Below, in pieces: positions 33,238 to 42,423 of a DNA stretch of 64,000 nucleotides (within the stretch, counting starts at the first letter, position 1; each line of letters starts with the position of its first letter). This stretch comes from JAWHQP01 sp032586195 (lineage in GTDB: Bacteria > Pseudomonadota > Gammaproteobacteria > Enterobacterales > Pasteurellaceae), in contig JAWHQP010000002.1 of assembly GCA_032586195.1 (NCBI GenBank), positions 62,001 through 126,000 of the forward strand, written 5' to 3'. A program made the translations under genes and the position numbers. The notes under the pieces are model-generated. The model saw only the letters and a program-made list of their open reading frames with translations. It did not search any database and was not told where the DNA came from.

Positions 33238-34185
33238 ATGAAAGTTGCAGTTTTAGGTGCGGCGGGCGGTATTGGTCAGGCATTAGCTCTTCTTTTGAAA
33301 CTGGATTTACCGGCAGGTTCCGATTTAGCATTGTATGATATTGCTCCGGTTACACCCGGTGTCGCAAAAGATGTGAGCCATATCCCGACTTCTGTACGTG
33401 TGGAAGGTTTTGCGGGTGAAGATCCGACGCCGGCGTTGACAGGGGCAGATGTCGTTTTGATTTCCGCGGGTGTGGCACGTAAACCGGGTATGGATCGTTC
33501 CGATTTATTCAATATCAATGCGGGTATTGTGCGTGGTTTGGTGGAAAAAGTGGCGGCAGTGTGCCCGAAAGCATGCGTGGGTATTATTACCAATCCGGTA
33601 AACACTACCGTAGCCATTGCCGCAGAGATATTGAAGAAAGCGGGCGTTTATGACAAGCGTAAACTTTTCGGGGTGACGACCTTAGACGTAATCCGCTCCG
33701 AAACCTTTGTGGGCGAATTGAAAGGGTTAGACGTGGAAAAAGTGTCGGTGCCCGTTATCGGCGGCCACTCGGGCGTGACTATTTTACCGCTTCTTTCTCA
33801 AGCGCAGGCGGAAGAGCAATATGCGGAATGGGAAGCGGATGAAATCGCTCCGTTAACCAAACGCATTCAGAATGCAGGTACCGAAGTGGTGGAAGCGAAA
33901 GCCGGCGGCGGATCGGCCACTTTGTCCATGGCGAAAGCCGCAGCCCGTTTCTGCTGTTCTATCGTGCGTGGTCTGAGCGGTGAAAATACCGTGGAATGTA
34001 CCTATGTGGAAGGCGACGGCAAATACGCCCGTTTCTTTGCACAGCCGGTGGTGCTGGGTAAAAATGGCGTGGAAGAAATTCTGCCGTTCGGTAAACTCAG
34101 CCAATTCGAGCAGGATGCGCTTGAAGCTATGTTGCCGACCCTACGTGCCGATATCGAACTGGGCGAAAAATTTGTTAATGGCTAA
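33238..34185 (+). CDS. mdh: Malate dehydrogenase
   Basis: NAD-dependent malate/oxaloacetate oxidoreductase of 315 aa. MKVAVLGAAGGIGQALALLL Rossmann start, VARKPGMDR substrate loop, and catalytic His in VPVIGGHSG. AAGGAG before the ATG. In succinate-forming Pasteurellaceae it carries flux from oxaloacetate to malate and fumarate. Followed by hairpins that separate it from convergent prmB. Confidence 0.98.
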   Translation: MKVAVLGAAGGIGQALALLLKLDLPAGSDLALYDIAPVTPGVAKDVSHIPTSVRVEGFAGEDPTPALTGADVVLISAGVARKPGMDRSDLFNINAGIVRGLVEKVAAVCPKACVGIITNPVNTTVAIAAEILKKAGVYDKRKLFGVTTLDVIRSETFVGELKGLDVEKVSVPVIGGHSGVTILPLLSQAQAEEQYAEWEADEIAPLTKRIQNAGTEVVEAKAGGGSATLSMAKAAARFCCSIVRGLSGENTVECTYVEGDGKYARFFAQPVVLGKNGVEEILPFGKLSQFEQDALEAMLPTLRADIELGEKFVNG

Positions 34186-34247
34186 GATAACAGGGTTTCT
34201 TAATGCCGTAAGAAAATAAAAGTGCGGTGTTGGAAACTAGAGTTTGG

Positions 34248-34300
34248 TCTGCACCCTAAAAGCCGGGTTAAAAAAACACTGATTAAGGTGCAGATTTTTT
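34248..34300 (+). terminator. mdh: Terminator of mdh
   Basis: TCTGCACC (34248-34255) pairs with GGTGCAGA (34287-34294) and is followed by six T. The loop is 31 nt and shares sequence with a similar element at 45679-45720. A USS lies just upstream (34219-34228). Confidence 0.65.
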
Positions 34301-34330
34301 ATGATTAAAATAACCGAATCTCCAAAAAAT

Positions 34331-34374
34331 GGGTTGGATTTTTGTTTTCACTGTCACCCAAATCCACCCTTTTA
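34331..34374. terminator. Second hairpin between mdh and prmB
   Basis: GGGTTGGATTT (from 34331) pairs with AAATCCACCC (to about 34369) with one bulge, followed by CTTTT. Convergent genes flank it, so it may be bidirectional. The remaining gap up to 34470 shows nothing further. Confidence 0.5.
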
Positions 34375-34470
34375 CCTTTCAGTATTTTGTATTAGTACGA
34401 CACCGGTTAGCCAGATACGCCTACTCAGGTCATCAAGGATTTACCGTACTACATTTCAATCTTCATAATC

Positions 34471-35427
34471 TCACCGATACGCTCTGAACTCATCCTGATG
34501 TTCAAGTAATTGTTCCCGGGTGAGGGCGAATACGCCTACGCCGCCGTTTTTCAGTTCGACCCAGTTAAACGGTACTTCGGGGAAGTCTTCTATTAAATGC
34601 ACCATGCTGTTGCCCACTTCGCATACCAGCACGCCGTCGTCGGCAAGATAATCCGCCGCGGTGGCAAGAATGCGACGGGTGATGTTTAAGCCGTCAAAGC
34701 CGGAACCCAACGCCATTTCGGGTTCGTGGTGGAATTCTTCCGGCATATCGGCCAAATCTTCCTGATCGACATAAGGCGGGTTGGCGACGATTAAATCATA
34801 GCGATCCGGCGGCAGACCGTCGAACAAATCCGATTGCAACGGAATGACGCGATGGCCGAGATTGTAGCGTTCGATATTGATTTCAGCCACATTCAGGGCG
34901 TCAATGGATAAATCCACCGCATCCACTTCCGCTTCGGGGAATTTTTCCGCGCAGGCAATGGCAATGCAGCCGCTGCCCGTGCACATATCTAAGATACGTC
35001 TCGGCAGACGGTGGATTAAACCGTGAAAACCGTCTTCAATGAGCTCCCCGATCGGCGAGCGGGGAATAATCACGCGTTCATCCACATAAAACTCTAAGCC
35101 GCAGAACCAGGCGGAATTGGTTAAATAAGCCACAGGCAGGCGTTTTTCCAAACGGGTAATCACCAGATTAATGATATTCTGTTTTTCCGACAGGGTTAAG
35201 CGGGTGTCAAATAATTCGCTCGGTACATTCATCGGCAAATCCAAGCCCGCCAACACCAGTTGCAGGCTTTCATCCCAGCTGTTGTCTTGCCCGTGACCGT
35301 AATAAATGTCGGCCCGATTGAAGTTGCTGTACGCCCAACGTAAATAATCTTTAATGGTATGCAGATTTTCCGGTACGTTATCCTGTCGGATAAGCTCGAT
35401 GAGTTCTTGATTGAATGCGGTATTCAT
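34471..35427 (-). CDS. prmB: Ribosomal protein uL3 glutamine N5-methyltransferase
   Basis: SAM-dependent methyltransferase of 318 aa that modifies a glutamine of ribosomal protein L3. The SAM motif DMCTGSGCIAIA and the catalytic NPPY (ANPPYVDQEDL) are seen. The N-terminal helical domain (NRADIYYGHGQDN) is of PrmB type rather than PrmC. Divergent from smrB, as in other gammaproteobacteria. Confidence 0.95.
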   Translation of the reverse strand: MNTAFNQELIELIRQDNVPENLHTIKDYLRWAYSNFNRADIYYGHGQDNSWDESLQLVLAGLDLPMNVPSELFDTRLTLSEKQNIINLVITRLEKRLPVAYLTNSAWFCGLEFYVDERVIIPRSPIGELIEDGFHGLIHRLPRRILDMCTGSGCIAIACAEKFPEAEVDAVDLSIDALNVAEINIERYNLGHRVIPLQSDLFDGLPPDRYDLIVANPPYVDQEDLADMPEEFHHEPEMALGSGFDGLNITRRILATAADYLADDGVLVCEVGNSMVHLIEDFPEVPFNWVELKNGGVGVFALTREQLLEHQDEFRAYR

Positions 35428-35498
35428 AGGAAGTCCTTGAATAAATGGTGAATGAATTGTGTTATTATATCCGTCAATATATAAATTAGGTAGGCGGA

Positions 35499-36008
35499 AT
35501 GTTAGAGAAAGAAGATATTAATTTGTTTCTGGAGAGCATCCGGGGAGCAAAGAAAATGAAACAGGATACCGTGGTGGCGAAACCCATGGTGAATGTGAAG
35601 AAGAAATCAACACAGCGTGAAATCCGTGAAACGGCGGATACGCTGTTTTATTTTTCCGATGAATACGAGCCGCTGCTCAAGGAGGATGAGGGCGTAGTAA
35701 AATATCTGCGGGAGGGCGAAGATTCCTATTTGTTGAAGCAATTGCGCCGCGGTGATTTTTCCCCCGAATTGTTTTTGGATCTGCATGGTTTAACCCGTGA
35801 ACAGGCGAAACTGGAATTAGCCGCTTTATTACAGGCATGTGTAGATGAAAACGTTTTCTGTGCCAGCGTGATGACAGGGTACGGCACCTATACGCTCAAA
35901 CGTCAAATTCCCCGCTGGCTGGTGCAGCATCCGCGTGTCAGAGCGTTACATCAGGCTCCGAAAGAATGGGGTGGTGACGCGGCGATCTTGATGTTGGTCG
36001 AGGTGTAA
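35499..36008 (+). CDS. smrB: Smr-domain endonuclease SmrB, second motif altered
   Basis: Protein of 169 aa related to SmrB, which cuts mRNA between collided ribosomes. An N-terminal helical arm is followed by an Smr domain with DLHG at 94-97. The usual second motif HGHG/HGKG is TGYG here (126-129), so the conserved His is Thr. The following KRQIPRWLVQHP and HQAPKEWGGDAA segments match the family well. Whether cleavage survives is uncertain. AGGCGG precedes the ATG. Confidence 0.9.
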   Translation: MLEKEDINLFLESIRGAKKMKQDTVVAKPMVNVKKKSTQREIRETADTLFYFSDEYEPLLKEDEGVVKYLREGEDSYLLKQLRRGDFSPELFLDLHGLTREQAKLELAALLQACVDENVFCASVMTGYGTYTLKRQIPRWLVQHPRVRALHQAPKEWGGDAAILMLVEV

Positions 36009-36032
36009 AACTCGATTTTTTAACACCGCACT

Positions 36033-36968
36033 TTAATCGTATAAACTCGGATCGGACTCATGCGGTCTGGTTTTGAATCGTCGATGCAGCCACATATATT
36101 GTTCCATGCCTTTCATAATTTCCCGTTCCACCACATGATTCATGCGGATCGCAATGTCTCTTTCATCGTTTAAATCCGTGAAATCCACCGCGGGAGAAAT
36201 GCTGACGGTATAGCCCGAGCCGTCGGCGTTGCGTAGCGGGGCGAAGGGAACTACCTTGCTGTCGGGCGAAGCTTTGAGCAAATAATGGCTGCCGGTGGTG
36301 GTGGCGGCATCCTGTACGGCAAAAAACGGCACAAATACCGCATTTTTACGTCCGTAATCATGGTCGGGGGCGTACCAGATGGTTTCACCGTGTTTAATGG
36401 CCCGGATCATGCCGCGCAGGTCTTTGCGATCCAGCATGGCTTTATTGGAACGGATGCGTCCGCGCCATTGCAGCCAATCAAAGACAGGATTATCATTGGG
36501 GCGGAAAACCCCGATACCCGGATGCTGCAAGCCGACGATACGCGCCCCCAGTTCGAGTGTAAGAAAGTGTACGCCGACGAAAATAATACCATCCTGAGCG
36601 TTATCTCTCAGGTGTTCAATGCCTTCAATTTTTGACCATTTGCGGATGCGGGCATCCGACCAGAACCACGCCATGCCCGTTTCAATAATTGCCATGCCGA
36701 CGGATTTCAGGTTTTCATGCAGAATTTGCTCAATCTTCCGAGGGGAATAATCGGGAAAGCACAATTCAAGATTGCGGCGGGCAATTTTTCCGCGGCGTTT
36801 GCCGACACTCAGCTTGGAAAACAGCCAGCCCAGCCCTAAACCGATTTTTCTGAGCCAAGGATAAGGCAGACATAACATCAGACGAAATAAGCCCACGCCT
36901 AACCAAAGGCCCCAATATTTAGGGTGGAGAAAAGCTTTTTGGAAGTGTGGAGTGTGCGTTTTTGCCAT
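36033..36968 (-). CDS. lpxL: Lipid A biosynthesis lauroyl acyltransferase
   Basis: Membrane acyltransferase (311 aa) that adds the first secondary acyl chain to Kdo2-lipid IVA; called htrB in Haemophilus. HFLTLE gives the HX4E catalytic pair; RPNDNPVFDWLQ, RSNKAMLDRKDLRGMI and the C-terminal EQYMWLHRRFKTRP match LpxL closely. The start at 36968 aligns with E. coli; a frame to 36995 does not. Divergent from hldE as in H. influenzae. The gap to smrB carries a USS (36025-36034). Confidence 0.95.
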   Translation of the reverse strand: MAKTHTPHFQKAFLHPKYWGLWLGVGLFRLMLCLPYPWLRKIGLGLGWLFSKLSVGKRRGKIARRNLELCFPDYSPRKIEQILHENLKSVGMAIIETGMAWFWSDARIRKWSKIEGIEHLRDNAQDGIIFVGVHFLTLELGARIVGLQHPGIGVFRPNDNPVFDWLQWRGRIRSNKAMLDRKDLRGMIRAIKHGETIWYAPDHDYGRKNAVFVPFFAVQDAATTTGSHYLLKASPDSKVVPFAPLRNADGSGYTVSISPAVDFTDLNDERDIAIRMNHVVEREIMKGMEQYMWLHRRFKTRPHESDPSLYD

Positions 36969-37115
36969 AATGAGCAGAATTTTATTCAAATACAACAGAC
37001 GGAAAATTTATCGACGTAGTTTAACGGAAAATAACGGAAATTTTAAGCCAATCCGTGCGGCACTGTGATAAAATCAGCAAAATTTTTTTATTTCATCAAT
37101 GAATAGGATTCAATT

Positions 37116-38545
37116 ATGGCTCAATATTCGGCTCAATTTCCCAATGCAAAAGTATTAGTTCTCGGTGATGTGATGCTCGACCGTTACTGGTTCGGCGCAA
37201 CCAATCGTATTTCACCGGAAGCGCCGGTGCCGGTGGTGCGCGTGCAAGGGAATGAAGAGCGGGCGGGCGGCGCGGCAAACGTGGCGATGAATATTGCGTC
37301 TCTCAACGTGCCGGTACAACTGCTCGGTTTAACCGGACAGGATGAGACCGGTACGGCATTGACGGCATTATTGAGTGGTCAGAATATTGATTGTAATTTC
37401 GTTCGGTTGGATACCCATCCGACGATCACCAAATTGCGCATTCTTTCCCGTAATCAGCAACTGTTGCGCCTTGATTTTGAAGAAGATTTTAAAAATGTCA
37501 CCAGTGCGGATCTGCTCGCCAGACTGGAAAGTGCGGTGTCGAATTACGGCGCTTTGATTTTGTCTGATTACGGCAAAGGTACGCTTAATGATGTGCAGAA
37601 AATGATTCAAATCGCCCGCAAAGTGAATGTGCCGGTGCTGATTGACCCGAAAGGCACGGATTTTGAACGCTACCGTGGCGCTACATTATTAACTCCGAAT
37701 ATGTCGGAATTTGAAGCGGTGGTGGGAAAATGCGAAACGGAAGAAGATATTATCGAAAAAGGTTTGAAACTGATTGCTGATATTGATCTTACCGCGCTGC
37801 TGGTGACGCGTTCTGAAAAGGGCATGACCCTGTTGCGCCCTAATCAGCCGGTTTTCCACCTGCCGACCGAAGCGAAGGAAGTGTTTGATGTAACTGGGGC
37901 CGGCGATACCGTGATCAGTGTGCTGGCCACCGCGCTGGCGGACGGTCGTCCGTTTGAGGAAGCCTGTTATCTTTCCAATATTGCCGCAGGCATTGTGGTG
38001 GGTAAACTGGGTACATCAACGGTTTCCGGCGTGGAATTGGAAAATGCCATTCACGGCCGTACGGCCAATGGTTTCGGCATTATGACGGAAGATGAGCTAA
38101 AACAGGCGGTACGACAGGCCAAAGCCCGCGGTGAGAAAATCGTGATGACCAACGGTTGTTTTGATATTTTGCACCCGGGCCACGTATCCTATTTAGAAAA
38201 TGCCCGCAAATTAGGCGATCGCTGATTGTCGCGGTGAATTCCGATGAATCGGTCAAGCGCCTGAAAGGAGAAGATCGCCCGGTTAATGATCTTAATGCCC
38301 GTATGGCGGTGCTGGCGGGGCTGGCTTCGGTGGATTGGGTGGTGCCGTTTGTAGAAGATACTCCACAGCGTCTTATCAGTGAAATTTTACCGGATTTATT
38401 GGTGAAGGGTGGTGATTATAAGCCCGAAGACATCGCGGGCAGTAAAGAGGTCTGGGCCAACGGCGGCGATGTCCGCGTGCTCAACTTTGAAAACGGCTGT
38501 TCTACTACGAATGTGATTAAGAAGATTCGTGGGTTGAAAGACTAG
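37116..38545 (+). pseudogene. hldE: HldE heptose kinase/adenylyltransferase with a -1 frameshift
   Basis: Bifunctional enzyme making ADP-heptose for LPS core: an N-terminal ribokinase-type kinase (GGAANVAMN, DVTGAGDTVIS) and a C-terminal nucleotidyltransferase (MTNGCFDILHPGHVSYL). After GDR the frame stops at TGA (38223-38225). The protein continues in another frame as LIVAVNSDESVKRL to 38545. One C is missing in CGC(C)TG near 38221. The kinase half is intact; the transferase domain is cut after about 27 residues. It may be a real mutation giving truncated LPS, or a sequencing error. I treat it as one broken gene, not two. A USS lies at 37528-37537. Confidence 0.93.
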
Positions 38546-38566
38546 GTTTCAAAAACTCAAAAATCT

Positions 38567-38618
38567 AGCACCGCACTTCAGGCGATGGGAGTCACGCTAA
38601 AGCGCGGTGCTGTTTTTT
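38567..38618. terminator. USS-derived terminator between hldE and tpx
   Basis: AGCACCGCACTT (38567-38578) pairs with AAGCGCGGTGCT (38600-38611), with one mismatch where the right arm has the C variant. A T-run follows on the plus strand and A-rich sequence precedes it, so it can serve both convergent genes. Confidence 0.75.
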
Positions 38619-38630
38619 GATTTTTGATCA

Positions 38631-39131
38631 TTATGCCAACACAGCTAAAGCCGCGTCGTAATTGGGTTCGTTTTTGATTTCGGTGACGAGTTCGCTGTGT
38701 AGTACCTTATTATTTTCATCCAATACTATTACCGAGCGGGAAGTTAAACCCGCCAATGGGCTATCTTGAATATCTACACCAAGGGCTTGATGCACTTCCT
38801 TGTGGCGGAAAGTAGAGAGAGTCTGCACATTATTTAAACCTTCCGCACTGCAGAAACGTGCCTGGGCGAAAGGTAAGTCCGCGGAAATACACAGTACGAC
38901 AGTATTCGCTAAACCGCCCGCCTTTTGGTTAAATACACGCACGGAGGTAGCGCAAACACCGGTATCAATGCTAGGAAAAATATTCAGCACTTTGCGTTTA
39001 CCCGCAAAATCCGCCAGGGATACTTCGCTCAAATCGTTAGCGGTAAGAATGAAATTAGCCAGAGTTTCGCCCGGTCGGGGAAAATTGCCTGCGACGGTAA
39101 TTGGATTGCCTTGAAGGGTTACATTACTCAT
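38631..39131 (-). CDS. tpx: Thiol peroxidase
   Basis: Atypical 2-Cys peroxiredoxin of 166 aa that removes peroxides with thioredoxin. Peroxidatic Cys60 (PSIDTGVCATSVR) and resolving Cys94 (ARFCSAEGL) are both present. Periplasmic export is not indicated. Monocistronic and convergent with hldE. Confidence 0.97.
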   Translation of the reverse strand: MSNVTLQGNPITVAGNFPRPGETLANFILTANDLSEVSLADFAGKRKVLNIFPSIDTGVCATSVRVFNQKAGGLANTVVLCISADLPFAQARFCSAEGLNNVQTLSTFRHKEVHQALGVDIQDSPLAGLTSRSVIVLDENNKVLHSELVTEIKNEPNYDAALAVLA

Positions 39132-39257
39132 GGTTGCTCCTTTTTATATAGGTTAAGAATAATTGTTACAAAATTGTTTCTCACTATAACGGGTTTTCAG
39201 TTTGATGGAAAGATTTGCGGAAAAAGAAAATGCGGATAATGATCCGCATTTGAGAGA

Positions 39258-40928
39258 TTACTTGGTAATTCGCTTATACTTAATACGATGTGGTTGAGTA
39301 GCCGCTTCGCCCAGGGTTTTCTTCTTCCATTCTTCGTAATCGGAGAAATTGCCCTCGTAGAAGGTGACTTTGCCTTCATCGCCGTAATCCAGAATATGCG
39401 TGGCGATACGGTCCAGGAACCAGCGGTCGTGCGAGATGACCATGGCGCAGCCCGGAAATTCTAAGATTGCGTTTTCCAATGCTCGCAGGGTTTCTACGTC
39501 CAGGTCGTTGGTCGGTTCGTCCAGCAACAGCACGTTGCCGCCGCGTTGAAGCAGTTTCGCCAAGTGTAAGCGTCCGCGTTCGCCGCCCGAAAGTTCGCCT
39601 ACCCGTTTTTGCTGATCGACACCTTTGAAGTTGAAACGCCCGACATAAGCACGGCTTGGGATTTCAAAGTTGCCAATGGTTAAAATATCTTGTCCGTTAG
39701 AAACTTCTTCCCATACGGTTTTTTTGTCGTCCATGGCATCACGGAACTGATCAACAGAAGCGAGAACTACGGTTTCACCAAGGGTGATTGTTCCCGAATC
39801 AGGCTGTTCTTTGCCTGACAGCATACGGAATAAAGTGGATTTCCCCGCCCCGTTCGCCCCAATAATACCGACAATCGCCCCTTTCGGAATGCTGAAAGAG
39901 AGATCGTCAATTAAGGTACGATCGCCGTAGGATTTGGTTAGGCCTTTCACTTCGATCACTTTATCGCCTAGGCGTGGACCCGGTGGAATGAAGAGTTCGT
40001 TGGTTTCGTTGCGTTTTTGATACTCGCCGGAGTTAAGCTCTTCAAAGCGGGCCATACGAGCTTTGCTCTTTGCCTGACGGCCTTTCGGATTCTGGCGTAC
40101 CCATTCCAATTCTTTTTCAATGGATTTCTGACGGGCGGATTCCGTGGCTTGTTCCTGGGCAAGGCGTTTTTCTTTCTGTTCCAACCAGGATGAATAGTTG
40201 CCTTCCCACGGAATGCCTTCGCCGCGGTCGAGTTCCAGAATCCAGCCCGCTACATTGTCGAGGAAATAACGATCGTGGGTAATCGCCACCACGGTGCCTT
40301 CGTAATCGTGTAAGAAACGTTCCAGCCACGCCACCGATTCCGCATCCAAGTGGTTGGTCGGTTCATCCAACAGCAGCATATCCGGTTTTTCCAGTAATAA
40401 ACGGCAGAGTGCCACACGGCGGCGTTCACCCCCCGATAAGTGCTCGATTTTAGCATTCCAGTCCGGCAGACGTAGTGCATCAGCGGCACGTTCCAGTTGG
40501 TTATCCAGATTATGACCGTCATGCGCCTGAATGATCGCCTCGAGTTCCGCCTGTTCCGCGGCAAGCTTGTCGAAATCCGCATCGGGCTCGGCATAAAGGG
40601 CATAGACTTCATCTAAACGGGTAAGGGCATTTTTAACCACGCTTACCGCTTCTTCAATGGTTTCACGTACGGTTTGTTGCGGTTCAAGTCTCGGTTCCTG
40701 TGGCAGATAGCCGATTTTAATACCCGGCTGCGGGCGGGCTTCGCCTTCGAACTCTTTATCCACTCCCGCCATAATACGCAGCAAGGTGGATTTTCCCGCA
40801 CCATTTAAACCGAGCACACCGATTTTGGCACCCGGGAAAAAGCTTAAAGAGATATCTTTAAGAATATGACGTTTCGGCGGTACGACCTTACCGACACGAT
40901 GCATGGTAAACACGAATTGTGATGACAT
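39258..40928 (-). CDS. ettA: Energy-dependent translational throttle protein EttA
   Basis: ABC-F translation factor (556 aa; E. coli 555) that gates the first peptide bond in response to ATP/ADP. Two ATPase domains: GLNGAGKST, LSGGERRR, LLLDEPTNHLD; then GANGAGKST, LSGGERGR, LLLDEPTNDLD. The EttA arm and linker (ELEWVRQNPKGRQAKSKARM) are seen. The 333-bp gap to the next gene (40929-41261) holds its promoter region and a USS hairpin at its end; nothing else is visible. Confidence 0.97.
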   Translation of the reverse strand: MSSQFVFTMHRVGKVVPPKRHILKDISLSFFPGAKIGVLGLNGAGKSTLLRIMAGVDKEFEGEARPQPGIKIGYLPQEPRLEPQQTVRETIEEAVSVVKNALTRLDEVYALYAEPDADFDKLAAEQAELEAIIQAHDGHNLDNQLERAADALRLPDWNAKIEHLSGGERRRVALCRLLLEKPDMLLLDEPTNHLDAESVAWLERFLHDYEGTVVAITHDRYFLDNVAGWILELDRGEGIPWEGNYSSWLEQKEKRLAQEQATESARQKSIEKELEWVRQNPKGRQAKSKARMARFEELNSGEYQKRNETNELFIPPGPRLGDKVIEVKGLTKSYGDRTLIDDLSFSIPKGAIVGIIGANGAGKSTLFRMLSGKEQPDSGTITLGETVVLASVDQFRDAMDDKKTVWEEVSNGQDILTIGNFEIPSRAYVGRFNFKGVDQQKRVGELSGGERGRLHLAKLLQRGGNVLLLDEPTNDLDVETLRALENAILEFPGCAMVISHDRWFLDRIATHILDYGDEGKVTFYEGNFSDYEEWKKKTLGEAATQPHRIKYKRITK

Positions 40929-41224
40929 GAAAGGATCCTATAACTGTAATTGAACAGGCTGGCATTTTACTGGAAAATGCGGTTTTTGATAAGTGGTTGA
41001 TGAACAAAAGTCAGACGAAGTGAAGGTTAGAAAATTAATGTTTTTTGTTGTTAATTATTGCTTTTTTAAACTTCAATGACATTTTCCAAGTAAAACGGCA
41101 ATCCGACTCCTGTTCGATTAAAAGTTGATTACCAAATTCACTTTGTCGGGATATGATCTAAAATAGGGCTGCTTGGCCGCATCTGCTAAAATTGAATTTT
41201 CTTTTAAAAACATTGTGAAAGATA

Positions 41225-41250
41225 ACCGCACTTTAGGTTTAAAGTGCGGT
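41225..41250. terminator. USS hairpin after nanY-like gene
   Basis: ACCGCACTTT (41225-41234) faces AAAGTGCGGT (41241-41250) across a 6-nt loop. Ten perfect pairs; flanking T-runs are weak on either strand (GTTTT on plus). Probably the 3' end of the minus-strand oxidoreductase operon. Confidence 0.65.
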
Positions 41251-41261
41251 GTTTTGGAATT

Positions 41262-42374
41262 TTAACTGTTTAAGATTTCAGATAATTCAACTTTACGGTT
41301 TTCAAGACGAGACTTGGTGCAGGCATCAGCGGTAGCGATGGCGGCACGGGCGGCTTCACCGGTAAGTAATTTAACAAATTCCTCACTAGGCTGCATGCCG
41401 TGCAAAATGTCATTTAGGTAAGTCATTTCTTTTTTCATGATAGAACTGAGCCAAAGCGGCGTGCGTTTGCCGGGATGACCGTATTGGATTGCACCGTCCA
41501 TTTCGGTACTGGTGTAGATGCGAGTGCGATCATCGTCTTCAGCTTGGTTTTCATGAATTAAGAAATAGCTGTCTTTGCCATCAACACGCAATGTACCTTT
41601 GCAGTGGTACATGTCTAATTTAATGGCTCCTTTTGTACCTTGAATTAAAACATAATGTTCGCCCCAACGGAAAGCTGATCCCCATTCCAAAACGGCAAAG
41701 CGGCTGTTTTCAAATTCCATGCACACAAATAACATATCATCCTCGTTGCCGAATTTTTCACCTTTATGAGCGACGTTACCTGCATTCATTACCACATTTT
41801 TTGGCATTCCTCCCATTAAAAACTGCACACAGTCAAGTTCGTGAATGTGGTGATAGAGATGTCCGCCGGATTTTTCGCGGATTTTTTTCCATGAAATAGT
41901 CGGCTGTTTGTCCTCCCAACCGTTGCGGGCAGTGTGGCAATAAAGTACATCGCCGATTACGCCTTGATTGATTAATTCTTTGGCATGATGTACGCCGTTA
42001 AAGAAATTCATGATATGTCCAGCCATGAAAATCACACCGTTTTGTTCACATGCTTTGACCATTTCATCACATTCTTTATAGCTTAATGCGATGGGCTTTT
42101 CGCAAAAAACATGCTTTTTGTGTTGTGCAGCTTTGATGACGGGTTCTTTGTGCAGATAGTTCGGCGTGGCGACGATAACGCAATCCACATCATCGCGACA
42201 AACCAATTCGTCTAAACTTTGGGCGGCATCGCAATGCAGTTCGTTGGCGATGGTTTCGCCATTTTCGGGATCATAAACGACGATAATTTCCGCCCCTTCT
42301 ATGTCGTTCATAAAACGGGCGAGATCTGCACCGAAATAGCCGACGCCGACTACACCGTATCTGATGGTTGTCAT
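41262..42374 (-). CDS. nanY: Gfo/Idh/MocA oxidoreductase, NanY (YjhC)-like
   Basis: NAD-dependent oxidoreductase of 370 aa. GVVGVGYFGADLARFMN nucleotide motif, catalytic EKP (HVFCEKPIALSY), and GGHLYHHIHELDCVQ. The whole N-terminal half closely resembles E. coli YjhC/NanY as I remember it, the enzyme that converts 2,7-anhydro-sialic acid to N-acetylneuraminate through an oxidised intermediate. A NanX-like transporter gene lies in the same locus, supporting this role. It is the last gene of a GntR-Gfo-NanY minus-strand unit. Confidence 0.85.
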   Translation of the reverse strand: MTTIRYGVVGVGYFGADLARFMNDIEGAEIIVVYDPENGETIANELHCDAAQSLDELVCRDDVDCVIVATPNYLHKEPVIKAAQHKKHVFCEKPIALSYKECDEMVKACEQNGVIFMAGHIMNFFNGVHHAKELINQGVIGDVLYCHTARNGWEDKQPTISWKKIREKSGGHLYHHIHELDCVQFLMGGMPKNVVMNAGNVAHKGEKFGNEDDMLFVCMEFENSRFAVLEWGSAFRWGEHYVLIQGTKGAIKLDMYHCKGTLRVDGKDSYFLIHENQAEDDDRTRIYTSTEMDGAIQYGHPGKRTPLWLSSIMKKEMTYLNDILHGMQPSEEFVKLLTGEAARAAIATADACTKSRLENRKVELSEILNS

Positions 42375-42423
42375 AATTTGTCTCCTTTTATTTTTTGTTT
42401 ATATTTTGCATACATCAATAAAA

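Noticed and set aside
38234..38545. Independent gene starting at GTG 38234
   Set aside because: It is the missing C-terminal part of HldE in another frame; adding one base restores the full protein.
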